Shown here: piece after piece, positions 1 to 8,014 of the stretch | How positions within the stretch are numbered: the stretch's first letter is position 1 | Layout: each line of letters starts with the position of its first letter | DNA from: Bryobacterales bacterium | Lineage (GTDB): Bacteria; Acidobacteriota; Terriglobia; Bryobacterales; Bryobacteraceae | Direction of reading: 5' to 3' | NCBI GenBank assembly: GCA_003136575.1 | Contig: PLEX01000092.1 | Location: forward strand, 1-49,171 | Length of the DNA stretch: 49,171 nucleotides | The notes under the pieces: generated by a model | What the model saw: only the letters and a program-made list of their open reading frames with translations | Database searches by the model: none | Told to the model about the DNA's origin: nothing | Position numbers and translations under genes: made by a program

Positions 1-1
1 G

Positions 2-259
2 GAACTCCTTGAAATGCAGGCCGGGCGCAAAGCGCGCCGCGAGGCCGAACTCGAAGAAGCCCGCCTGCTCTTCCAACTGGCTGAAACGGAAGGCGTGGAG
101 TTCGATCCCGCCGCCGATGGTATTGTTTTTTCGCTCGAAGAAATCAAACGCTACACAGACCGTCATCACCGTCTGAACCGCGCCAAAAACTCCGAAAGGA
201 ACTACCGGACGAAGCAAAATCCGCCGACACCGGTGACCCAGACGCGCCGAGCGGCCTGA
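2..259 (+). CDS. C-terminal end of an unidentified protein (5' truncated by window edge)
   Basis: The reading frame is open from the first bases of the window (ELLEMQAGRK...) to a stop at 257-259, so the gene probably starts upstream and the ATG at 14 is likely internal. The visible 86 residues begin with a charged Glu/Arg/Ala-rich helix (AELEEARLLFQLAETEG), then a stretch with FSLEEIKRY, and end in a basic, Pro/Thr-rich tail. I do not recognise a family. A long, highly charged helix followed by a disordered tail is all that can be said. The next 260 bases hold no convincing gene. Confidence 0.45.
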   Translation, partial: ELLEMQAGRKARREAELEEARLLFQLAETEGVEFDPAADGIVFSLEEIKRYTDRHHRLNRAKNSERNYRTKQNPPTPVTQTRRAA

Positions 260-350
260 TTTCCGTCGCCAAACGCCTCGAAGACCGACTCATGGCCGGT
301 TCCTGCGCCACCGCTCTATCCATCCATTTCTTGATCGGCGTCTTTTCATC

Positions 351-380
351 GGTGTGCATCGGCGTGCATTGGTGTGCATT
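351..380. repeat. Three tandem copies of a 10-bp unit
   Basis: Direct reading gives GGTGTGCATC, GGCGTGCATT and GGTGTGCATT in a row in the noncoding stretch before the first TolC-like gene. Copies differ at one or two positions. No function is evident; it could be replication slippage or a tandem protein-binding site. Confidence 0.6.
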
Positions 381-526
381 TTCCTCCCCAAAAGACCCGA
401 CTGGAACATAATGGAAAGAAGCATCCGTTTCACCACCCGACGCGTCATCGGGGTGTTGGTGCCCGCCGCCATCCGGGCGATTAAATGCGAACCAGAAGCC
501 AGGATGAACCGTTAGGTAATATTTAC

Positions 527-2425
527 ATGAGAATTTCAAGTTTACGGCGGCTCGCCGAGCAGATCCTGATCCTCGTCCTCTGCGCCAGTTTAGGCGGCGC
601 TCAAACGGCCATCCGCATCGACGAAGCTCCTGCCAGTCGTTTCAGCCGGATCACCCGGCCCTATCAGCCCCGCTCCGTTCCGCCGATCAACCTCGCCAAC
701 ACCACGCGGATCGGCGCGCTCACCCGTAACGGGAACCTCTACCTCACTTCCCACGACGTGGTTGCCCTGGCGCTCGAAAACAACATCGATATCGAAGTCC
801 AGCGCTACGGCCCCTTGCTCGCCCGCGAAGTTCTGCGCCGCGCGCAGGGCGGCGGGGCGTTGCGCAGCGTCGGCGCGGGCGTCGCCGCCGGCCCCACCAG
901 TGTGAGCCTTTCAGGCGTCAGCATCAACACCAATGGCGCGCCGTCGTCGTCAGGCGGATCGGGCGTCAGTTCAGGCGGCGGCATCGTGACTCAACTGGGC
1001 CCGTCGGTTCCTTCGTTCGACCCCACCATTTCGGGTCTGATCGACTTCGCGCATTCCACCTCGCCGCAGAGCAACACCATTCTGACGGGAACCACCGCCC
1101 TGATCACTGGTACCCGGGCGCTCCAGGCCTCCTATTCCCAAACATGGGATATCGGCCTGACCGCGCAGCTGACCTATGCGAGCAACCGCATTCACGTCAA
1201 CAGCAACTTCTTTGCGCTGAATCCCTACACGTCGGGCGATATCGATCTGCAGGTTACGCAGAACCTCCTTAACGGATTCGGCAAAGCGGTCAATACGCGC
1301 AACATCCGAGTCCAGAAAAACAATCTCAAGGTCACGGACCTGCAATTCAAGCAGCAGGTCATTACAACAGTTTCGGCGATCCTCAATCTCTACTGGGACC
1401 TCGTCAGCTTCGACGAGGAAGTGAAATCCCGCCAACAGGCCCTCGATACGGCCGACCAGCTCCTGAAGAATAATCGGCAACAAGTACAGATAGGCACGCT
1501 GGCCGAGATCGAGGTGACCCGCGCGCAATCGCAGCTCTATTCCGCGCGGCAGGATCTGCTGATCGCCCAGACCAATCTGATGCAGCAGGAAACGATTCTC
1601 AAGAACGCGCTGAGCCGATCCGGCGTGGCTTCTTCCGATCTGGCCGACGTTCACATCGTGCCGCTCGACAGCATTACCATTCCCGAGCGGGAAGACACGC
1701 GCGCGCTTCCCGAACTGGTTTCGATAGCCATGGCGAACCGGGTCGAACTCGAACAGGCTCGCATCAATCTGGACAGCAACCATCTGAATCTCGCCGGTGT
1801 CAGGAGTTCGCTCAAGCCGTCTCTTCAGGCCTTTGCGGAACTGACGAACAACGGGCTCGCCGGCATGGCTTCGGCAGCCGCCGCGGGTCAGCCGGGAGTT
1901 TCCTATTTCGATGGCGGCTACGGCAACCTGCTCGAAGAAATCTTCCGCCGCAACTTCCCCAACTATTCGGCAGGCGTTTCCCTGAACATTCCGCTGCGCA
2001 ATCGCGCCGCTCAGTCGGACTACGTCACCAGCCAGCTGGAAATCCGCCAGAACCAGCTGAATCTCCAGAAGCAGGTGAACCAGATTCGCGTGGATGTGCA
2101 GAACGCCGTGATCGGCCTGCAGCAGGCGCGCGCGCGGTATGTCGCCGCCAAAGAAGCTCGGGTCCTTTCGCAGGAAACGTTCGACGGCGATAAGAAGAAA
2201 TACGAACTGGGCGCGGGAACTTCCTATCAGGTGGTTCAGGACCAGCGCGATCTGGCCAGCGCGCAAAGTTCAGAAGTACAGGCGATGGCCAATTACACGC
2301 ACGCTCGCATTCAGTTCGATCAGGCGCTGGGCGTCACCATGGATGCCAATCAGATCTCGATCGCGGAAGCGATAGCGGGCAAGGTCTCGGCGCAGCCGAC
2401 GCCGCCCCCGGCGGTGAAACCGTGA
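527..2425 (+). CDS. TolC-like outer membrane efflux protein (first of a tandem pair)
   Basis: A 632-residue outer-membrane channel component of the OEP/TolC type, expected to trimerise and connect to a periplasmic adaptor and inner-membrane pump. I start at ATG 527 rather than the in-frame ATG at 485 because the shorter form begins with a clean signal peptide (MRISSLRRLAEQILILVLCA, cleavage near GGA-QT). The body shows typical long amphipathic helices rich in Gln, Asn, Ala and Leu, including the repeated OEP-like segments LQQARARYVAAKEA and DQRDLASAQSSEVQA near the C terminus. A Gly/Ser-rich insert at about residues 105-155 is longer than in classical TolC. It overlaps the following paralogue by a GTGA junction, so the two are probably translated together. 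No pump or adaptor gene lies in the window, so the substrate is unknown. Confidence 0.85.
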   Translation: MRISSLRRLAEQILILVLCASLGGAQTAIRIDEAPASRFSRITRPYQPRSVPPINLANTTRIGALTRNGNLYLTSHDVVALALENNIDIEVQRYGPLLAREVLRRAQGGGALRSVGAGVAAGPTSVSLSGVSINTNGAPSSSGGSGVSSGGGIVTQLGPSVPSFDPTISGLIDFAHSTSPQSNTILTGTTALITGTRALQASYSQTWDIGLTAQLTYASNRIHVNSNFFALNPYTSGDIDLQVTQNLLNGFGKAVNTRNIRVQKNNLKVTDLQFKQQVITTVSAILNLYWDLVSFDEEVKSRQQALDTADQLLKNNRQQVQIGTLAEIEVTRAQSQLYSARQDLLIAQTNLMQQETILKNALSRSGVASSDLADVHIVPLDSITIPEREDTRALPELVSIAMANRVELEQARINLDSNHLNLAGVRSSLKPSLQAFAELTNNGLAGMASAAAAGQPGVSYFDGGYGNLLEEIFRRNFPNYSAGVSLNIPLRNRAAQSDYVTSQLEIRQNQLNLQKQVNQIRVDVQNAVIGLQQARARYVAAKEARVLSQETFDGDKKKYELGAGTSYQVVQDQRDLASAQSSEVQAMANYTHARIQFDQALGVTMDANQISIAEAIAGKVSAQPTPPPAVKP

Positions 2426-4338
2426 AGAAGGCCGCCGTGGGGCAGGCGGTTTCGCCTGCCGGTTCAAACCGGGCCAATTCAACCCGGGCGCTGGCGCTGT
2501 TCCTCTGCCTGACCCAACTTACCTGGGCGCAGCAAGTCGGCGCTCCGGCTGGTACGCCGGCGTCCATCGACCCCGTCCGTCCTGTCGGTCGAATCTATAA
2601 GCGGCCCTACGAACCGGCAACCATACCTCCCGTTCGTCTCGGCAACTCCGACCGTCTGCGCAGCCTCATCCGCGCCGGTAAGCTCTACCTGACGCCTCAT
2701 GACGCGATCGCGCTGGCTCTCGAAAACAACATCGATATCGAAGTCGCCCGCTACACGCCTATATCTCTGGCATGGCAACTCGAACGCTCGTCGGCCGGCG
2801 GCGCGTTGCCCGGCGTGCCGAGCGGCGCATCCCAGGCCAGTTCTGTCACCAACGGCCAGGGCGTCCTTGGCAGCCAGGCCGCCGCGGGCGTGGCCGGTGG
2901 CGGCGGCAGTAGTGGCGGCAACGCGGGCAACGCGACCATCTCTCAGGTTGGACCGGTTGTCCAGACGCTCGATCCCTCTATTCAGGAAACCTCCACCTTC
3001 GCTCACCGCACCGCCCTTCAGGCCAACGCCACGCAGAGCATCACTCAGGCGCTCGTTGACGATTCGCGCACTCACTCCGCCACTTACCAGGAGGGTTTTC
3101 TGACCGGCGGATCGGTGAGCCTCGGATTCAAAGACAGCTATCTCAATGAGAATTCGCCTACCGACGCGCTCAACCCCTCCGTGGCGCAGTCGCTTTCTCT
3201 GAGCATTCAGCACAATCTGTTTCAGGGACGCGGCATCGCGGTGAACGAACGCAACATCGTAGTGGCGCGGAACAATCTCGCGATGTCGGACCTTGGCTTC
3301 CGCACCACCGTCTCGCGCACGGTCGCCACTGTTCTGAACAGCTACTGGACGCTGGTGAACGACTACGAAGACCTCAAGTCGAAGCAGGAGGCGCTCGACA
3401 CTGCCCGCCAGTTCGTCGCGGAAAATCAGCGGCGCGTGGACCTGGGCGCGCTGGCTCCGATCGATCTGGTCACATCGAAGAGCCAACTTGCCACCGCGGT
3501 TCTCGATTTGGTTAATTCGCAGACCTCGCTTTCGCAGGATGAGCTGCAACTGAAGAATCTCATCAGCCGAACCGGCGCAATGGACCCGATTCTGACCGGT
3601 GTCTCCATCGTGCCGACCGGAACCGTAACAATTCCCGAAGTGGACGACACTCCGGCGATCAAGGTGCTCGTCGCCAAGTCATTCGCCAACCGAAGCGATC
3701 TGCAGTCGGATCAGGTCAGTCTGAAAAACACCGAAATCTCGAATATCGGCACCAGAAACGGATTGTTGCCCTCAGCCCAGGGATTCGCTCAATTGAGTAA
3801 CGCCGGCCTTGCCGGAAACGGCCACGTGGTGAACGGACAGACTCCATCTCTGGTCGGCGGCGCGGGAACCGCTCTCGCGCAGGTGTTCGGACGCGATTAT
3901 CCGACGGAAGCCATCGGAGTCTTCGCCAGTGCGGCGCTGCACAATCGGCAGGCCCAGGCCGATTTCGGCATCGACCAGTTGCAGTTACGGCAGTCGCAGC
4001 TGACCACCGGCGAAACGCGCAATCAGGTGGAAGTGGATGTTACCAATTCCGTGGTGGCGCTCCGTCAGGCGCGCGCGCGTTACGAAGCCGCTCACGCGAA
4101 CCTGAAGCTCCAGCAGGAATTGCTTGATGGCGAGCGGAAGAAGTTCGAGCTGGGCGAATCCACTTCATTCAACGTGGTTCAGCAGCAGCGCGATCTGGCA
4201 GCGGCGAGAGCATCGGAGTTGAGCGCGATCGTGACGTACCAAAGCGCGCGCATCAACCTCGATTCGATTACGGGTACGATCATCGAGTCGAGCGGCATTA
4301 CGCTTGCCGAGGCGAAGACCGGGCGCGTTTCCCAATAG
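2422..4338 (+). CDS. TolC-like outer membrane efflux protein (second of a tandem pair)
   Basis: This 638-residue paralogue of the preceding gene shares segments such as ALALENNIDIEV, LRQARARYEAAHA and QQQRDLAAARASEL at matching places. Start GTG 2422 overlaps the upstream stop (GTGA), suggesting translational coupling. The N terminus is odd: about 20 residues encoded partly by a palindromic repeat (2437-2460) precede the hydrophobic signal-peptide core (ALALFLCLTQLTWAQQ). This gives an unusually long n-region for a Sec signal. It also has a Gly/Ser/Ala-rich insert at about residues 120-175. The pair probably arose by local duplication. Two co-expressed OEP proteins could form hetero-oligomers or serve different pumps; neither is shown by the sequence. 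Confidence 0.85.
   Translation: MKKAAVGQAVSPAGSNRANSTRALALFLCLTQLTWAQQVGAPAGTPASIDPVRPVGRIYKRPYEPATIPPVRLGNSDRLRSLIRAGKLYLTPHDAIALALENNIDIEVARYTPISLAWQLERSSAGGALPGVPSGASQASSVTNGQGVLGSQAAAGVAGGGGSSGGNAGNATISQVGPVVQTLDPSIQETSTFAHRTALQANATQSITQALVDDSRTHSATYQEGFLTGGSVSLGFKDSYLNENSPTDALNPSVAQSLSLSIQHNLFQGRGIAVNERNIVVARNNLAMSDLGFRTTVSRTVATVLNSYWTLVNDYEDLKSKQEALDTARQFVAENQRRVDLGALAPIDLVTSKSQLATAVLDLVNSQTSLSQDELQLKNLISRTGAMDPILTGVSIVPTGTVTIPEVDDTPAIKVLVAKSFANRSDLQSDQVSLKNTEISNIGTRNGLLPSAQGFAQLSNAGLAGNGHVVNGQTPSLVGGAGTALAQVFGRDYPTEAIGVFASAALHNRQAQADFGIDQLQLRQSQLTTGETRNQVEVDVTNSVVALRQARARYEAAHANLKLQQELLDGERKKFELGESTSFNVVQQQRDLAAARASELSAIVTYQSARINLDSITGTIIESSGITLAEAKTGRVSQ
2437..2460 (+). repeat. REP-like palindromic element, copy 1 (inside a coding region)
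   Basis: The core GGCAGGCG-GTTT-CGCCTGCC is a perfect 8-bp stem with a 4-base loop (2441-2460). The reverse complement of 2437-2460 matches 18547-18570 at 21 of 24 positions, so this is a dispersed palindromic element. Here it sits just after the start codon of the second TolC-like gene and is read through in frame. Confidence 0.6.
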
Positions 4339-4380
4339 CGCAAGAGCAGCGCAGATTGTTCCTCCGGCAGAGGTTGGGTA

Positions 4381-4410
4381 GGGGGCGGTTCCCCGGAACC
4401 GATCGCCCCC
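4381..4410. terminator. Strong hairpin between convergent genes
   Basis: GGGGGCG and CGCCCCC flank an inner GGTTCC/GGAACC pairing, giving a long GC-rich stem 43 bases after the TolC pair and upstream (on the other strand) of the end of the 4549-5106 gene. There is no clear T run, so Rho-independent function is inferred from position and stem strength only. The rest of 4339-4548 contains further short inverted repeats and no gene. Confidence 0.45.
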
Positions 4411-4548
4411 GTCCGCCTGCTGACGGGCCGGCCAGCGGGCTGGCGACGGGCATGCCCAACCGCAAGCGGGGCGTAGCGCGGGAAAATCAGCGCCACACCC
4501 CGTCTGTGGGAGACCGGCCAAGCCCCGGCAATTCAGCGAGCCTTCGAG

Positions 4549-5106
4549 CTACTTCGCAGGCAACTCAAGCGACTTCTTCAGCCCCTCGTATCTGCTCTTG
4601 TGGTTCCCGTAATCCACGAAGTTCGCGATCAGGCTCGCCAGCTCGCGGGAGGTGTCGGAGTTCGCTTCGATGAAGTCCTTGTAGTCGCCCATCGTGAGCG
4701 GCCGGGACTGGTTCTTGTTGAGATATTCGATCGCGTTCGTGGTATCGTCGGCGATCTCTCTCATATACGGAATGATCCGGTCAATCGCGGTCGCCTGCCA
4801 GGCAGCGGCCTGGCCTTTCGCCGCGTTGAGGGCGGCGAGCGTCTTCCCGGCGGCGTTGATATCGTCCTTCATGCGGTTGATCTCCGCCGCGTGGCTCTGC
4901 CAGCTAAGGCTGGGCTGCCGCGTGTAGGACTCCAGCGTCGATGCGTCGACCGACACCGCATAAGACTGTCTCTTGGCTTCCGCGAGGAGCTTCGAGACCG
5001 ATTCCGACTCTTCGCCCGCCTTCAGGGAGGGCACCAGACCGGCGATGCCGCTTAACAGAAATGCGGTGAGGCTGGCCGTGCAGCGTTGCTTTAAAGTGGT
5101 TGTCAT
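4549..5106 (-). CDS. Secreted helical protein of unknown function
   Basis: A 185-residue protein with a signal peptide (basic MTTTLKQR, then ASLTAFLLSGIAGLVP). The mature part is predicted mostly helical, rich in Ala, Ser and Asp, with no Cys after the signal and no recognisable enzyme motif. The start is well supported: AAAGGAG lies about 6 bases upstream of the ATG. I do not recognise a named family; it resembles the many small exported unknowns of Acidobacteria. It follows another small secreted gene on the same strand, separated by about 190 bases holding a strong hairpin, so the two are probably separate transcription units. Confidence 0.7.
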   Translation of the reverse strand: MTTTLKQRCTASLTAFLLSGIAGLVPSLKAGEESESVSKLLAEAKRQSYAVSVDASTLESYTRQPSLSWQSHAAEINRMKDDINAAGKTLAALNAAKGQAAAWQATAIDRIIPYMREIADDTTNAIEYLNKNQSRPLTMGDYKDFIEANSDTSRELASLIANFVDYGNHKSRYEGLKKSLELPAK

Positions 5107-5228
5107 ATGGTCTCCTTTGTTTCTGCTTCTTGCTTGCGCCTCAGATCGCGATACGCCTGAAACCTATCCGGCCCGCCGTCCCCGACCTGATCCGAACGGT
5201 GGCTTTGGTGAAAGCGGCCAAAATGAAA

Positions 5229-5274
5229 CCGGCGGACACAGGTGGCGAGGGGTGGCGCCGAATGTGTCCGCCGG
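5229..5274 (-). terminator. 12-bp perfect inverted repeat downstream of the 5297-5722 gene
   Basis: CCGGCGGACACA (5229-5240) and TGTGTCCGCCGG (5263-5274) are perfect complements around a 22-base loop. On the minus strand the structure lies about 23 bases after the stop codon of the upstream secreted-protein gene. Probable terminator or mRNA 3' stabiliser; no T tract is visible. Confidence 0.5.
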
Positions 5275-5296
5275 CCAGGGGCGAGAGTGACAGCGG

Positions 5297-5722
5297 TTAG
5301 TCGACAATGGGCTTAATGTCGACGAAAACCGTCGCTATCTCCCGAGTCTGTTCCGACGCGATCGCTTCCTTTTCGGCTGCGCTGACGGGCAGATTGCCGA
5401 CCGTCATGCCCGGCGCGAACACGGAAGTCAGGAAGTACTGATTTCCTATGCGATGAAAGACCATGCGGGCGACGGAACTCTGGTTCGCCGCGGGCGCGGC
5501 AGACAGGTACACGCCTGTCCGATCGGCGCTGCAGTCGATGCGGACCACCTTCGAGACCGCGTCTCGGGCGATGGTGCATTCTCCCGCGTTGTGGCGTTGA
5601 TTATTCACCTGCCATGCGAACGGGATTTTCGCCTGCAGCCTTACTGTTTGCGCTTCAAGGCCGCCACCGATGGAACACAGGAGGACAGCCGACGTCATGA
5701 GGTTTGTCAAAATGTTTTTCAT
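5297..5722 (-). CDS. Small secreted protein of unknown function
   Basis: A 141-residue exported protein. I use the ATG at 5722, not the upstream in-frame start, because it gives a standard signal peptide (MKNILTNLMTSAVLLCSIGG, cleavage near LEAQ-TV) and is preceded by a purine-rich stretch. The mature N terminus, VRLQAKIPFAWQVNNQRHNA, matches the general pattern of a family of small secreted Acidobacterial proteins (a PFxF/W core followed by an L/HxAGxY/C-like motif), recognised from memory only. Two Cys in the mature part could form a disulfide. It is most likely a small beta-rich periplasmic or surface protein. Confidence 0.7.
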   Translation of the reverse strand: MKNILTNLMTSAVLLCSIGGGLEAQTVRLQAKIPFAWQVNNQRHNAGECTIARDAVSKVVRIDCSADRTGVYLSAAPAANQSSVARMVFHRIGNQYFLTSVFAPGMTVGNLPVSAAEKEAIASEQTREIATVFVDIKPIVD

Positions 5723-5924
5723 TTTCTTTTCTCTTTCCGTCCCCTGGGATTTTTTATCTCGTATCGGGAACGGCGGGGAAGGATGCACTGCCTCTGCCAA
5801 ACTGTGATCGCTGAAAACAAAGGCTTTACGCGTGGCAGGCGCAGTTTATTGAACCTTCAGGTGAATCCCGTAATCGAAAGGTGAGAACGGGCCTCCACAA
5901 CGCCGGAGTAACATTGGTCCGCGT

Positions 5925-5957
5925 TATAATCGAACCTTGAACAGGGTCCGCCTGTTC
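5925..5957 (+). promoter_or_regulatory. Candidate promoter -10 box and adjacent dyad
   Basis: A perfect TATAAT occurs at 5925-5930 in an otherwise GC-rich region, 80 bases before the gene at 6011. It is followed at 5939-5957 by GAACAGG-GTCCG-CCTGTTC, a perfect 7-bp inverted repeat overlapping the expected transcription start. No good -35 box is seen at standard spacing. The dyad could be an operator or a 5' mRNA stem. Confidence 0.4.
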
Positions 5958-6010
5958 TCATCACGGTCTCCCGCGGCGACGGGCCGATACAACCGAACAT
6001 TGGAGCTTAG

Positions 6011-8014
6011 GTGTCAACACTCTCATCCGGGATAGTGGCCAGTCTCGGTACGATCGGCTATTTCCTGCTGCTGTTCATCCCCGGCGCGTGGCTTACATTC
6101 GGCTTCGATCTGGACGATCTTCCGCTTTGGGCGCGATTCCTGACCGGCGCGATGCTCTCGCCCCTTGTCGCCAGCGCCGAGTTCTTCGCGTTTCGTCTGG
6201 CGGGCGTCCCGTTTGGGGCTACGGCTTGGCTGGTGTTCGCGGTCAATCTGCCGGCGATCTACGTGATCGGCAGGCGTTGTTCGCGATCGCGAATCGATTG
6301 GCGTGGGTGGCCCGTCGCGCTGGCGGTGGTTGGCTTGGCCGTGGCGTTCGTTCTTCCATTGTTTCTGGACACGGACCATCGGGTCTGGGCGCCTCACGGC
6401 TGGCTGCACGCCGACGCCGCGTACATGTTCGCGCGCGGAATGCTGCGCCCGGAAGATCCGGAAATGGCGGGACTGGTCCTCTCCTATCCGGTGTGGGCTC
6501 CGCTGGCGTTTCAGGCGATTATCAGCTGGCTGATAAACATGCCGCCTCTGACCAGCTACGTATTCCCCGACCTGATGTGTCTGATCGCGGTGTTTGGTTT
6601 CACCGCCGGCGTGGCAAAACGGCTGGGCGGCGGCAGGATTGCACAAATCGGATCGCTCATTTGGTTACCGGCCGGCACCACCCCGATGGTTTATCTGATG
6701 CTGAAGGTCGCGCCGCATTCAGCCGGGTACTGCTGCGATCTCCGATTCGAAGGAGAATGGATCAACAAGTTTCAGATCTTCAACGGCATGGCCATCGGTC
6801 TCGGTATGCTGATGACGCTGATCTATCTGCTGGTTCGATCTGACCAACGAAGCAAAGGCACACTCGCGGTCATCGGAGCGACGCTGTGTGGACTGGGTTT
6901 ACTGTATCCGCTGCTTTTGCCCGCCGCTTGTTCGGTTGTGGCAGCTTTGGCGCTCAGTCCGCTGATAAATCCGGAGACTCGAAAGTGGCCGGCGATTTCC
7001 CGCCAATGGTTGATTTGGTGCGGACTGATGGTGGTCGCGCTGTTGGCGACATACGCCGAGGTTCACATGCTCACGTCGCAACGGCTCACCAAAGTGGGCG
7101 CGGTTTCGATATCGGATTTTGCGTTTCTGCGGCAAAAAGTGAGGGCTGAACTGATCTCGACGTTCTTCTTTTTGGTGGGTCTGGGGCTGGTTTTCCGGTA
7201 CTGCTATCGCCACAGGCCACTGGCCACGCTGACTCTTGCCGGTGGCGCGGCGATGAATTACATTCTCTACGCGTTCGCACATATTCCGTACTACGACAAC
7301 GAATACAAGTATATTTTCGGCGTTACCTTGTGCCTTGCGCCGTTTCCCGCCATCGCCGTGGAGAGGATCTGGCGCGATTGGCCCCGAATGGCCGCGGTTC
7401 CGGTTCTGGCGGGGCTGGCCGCGTTTGTGATGGTAAGTTATGGCGCCTATTTGCACGACCCCGGGACAACTGCGTGGGTCCCCGAAAAGCCCGGGCCGTG
7501 GGCAAGGACTCCGCGCTACGATGCGAGCGAGTTCGCCATTCGCCTGGCTCCGGGCGAACCGATGGCCGGCATATGCGACGCGGTGCAGCGTACGACTCCG
7601 GCGGATACAGTCGTCCTTCTGAATAAGAGCGATGTCTACTATCCCGGCTACCTGGAACGGAGTCTCTACGTGCCGGCGGACAACAAGGATTACCGAGGCA
7701 CCAATAAATTCTCCGACGACATGGAAGGCGAGATTCGCGGCTACGGTTACGACCTTCTGAATCGCCGGCGAGCGGAATTGAAGACGCTCTTCGGTTCGGT
7801 GGATGCGGCCACGAGGCAGAGTGCGCTCGATCGGGCACTGGCGTTACATCGGCCGGTTGCCGTGATCACCGAGCCGGGGGACACCGCTCTGCGCGATTCT
7901 CTCATCGGCATGAGCACGCAACGGCTCTACTCGCAAAACGGCATCGATTTGTGGCTGCTCAATAACGGGGCTCCGCCGCAAAATAATGATAAGACCGGCT
8001 CCGCTAAGCAGTGA
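6011..8014 (+). CDS. Polytopic membrane protein, probable GT-C-type glycosyltransferase
   Basis: A 667-residue integral membrane protein with about eleven or more hydrophobic segments in the first 470 residues and a soluble C-terminal domain. The GTG start at 6011 follows GGAG by 5 bases. After the third or fourth helix it has a periplasmic loop with HADAAYMFARGMLRPEDPE, comparable to the acidic first loop of GT-C lipid-linked sugar transferases. The family call is by topology and neighbourhood, not by a clear signature. It overlaps the next gene, a more obvious GT39-like protein, by GTGA, so the two are probably co-translated and could act on the same polyprenyl-linked sugar. An O-antigen-type membrane protein is the main alternative. 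Confidence 0.55.
   Translation: MSTLSSGIVASLGTIGYFLLLFIPGAWLTFGFDLDDLPLWARFLTGAMLSPLVASAEFFAFRLAGVPFGATAWLVFAVNLPAIYVIGRRCSRSRIDWRGWPVALAVVGLAVAFVLPLFLDTDHRVWAPHGWLHADAAYMFARGMLRPEDPEMAGLVLSYPVWAPLAFQAIISWLINMPPLTSYVFPDLMCLIAVFGFTAGVAKRLGGGRIAQIGSLIWLPAGTTPMVYLMLKVAPHSAGYCCDLRFEGEWINKFQIFNGMAIGLGMLMTLIYLLVRSDQRSKGTLAVIGATLCGLGLLYPLLLPAACSVVAALALSPLINPETRKWPAISRQWLIWCGLMVVALLATYAEVHMLTSQRLTKVGAVSISDFAFLRQKVRAELISTFFFLVGLGLVFRYCYRHRPLATLTLAGGAAMNYILYAFAHIPYYDNEYKYIFGVTLCLAPFPAIAVERIWRDWPRMAAVPVLAGLAAFVMVSYGAYLHDPGTTAWVPEKPGPWARTPRYDASEFAIRLAPGEPMAGICDAVQRTTPADTVVLLNKSDVYYPGYLERSLYVPADNKDYRGTNKFSDDMEGEIRGYGYDLLNRRRAELKTLFGSVDAATRQSALDRALALHRPVAVITEPGDTALRDSLIGMSTQRLYSQNGIDLWLLNNGAPPQNNDKTGSAKQ

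Noticed and set aside
971-2266. 431-codon minus-strand frame opposite the first TolC-like gene
   Set aside because: Mirror of the coding strand codon pattern, no domain, no ribosome binding site.
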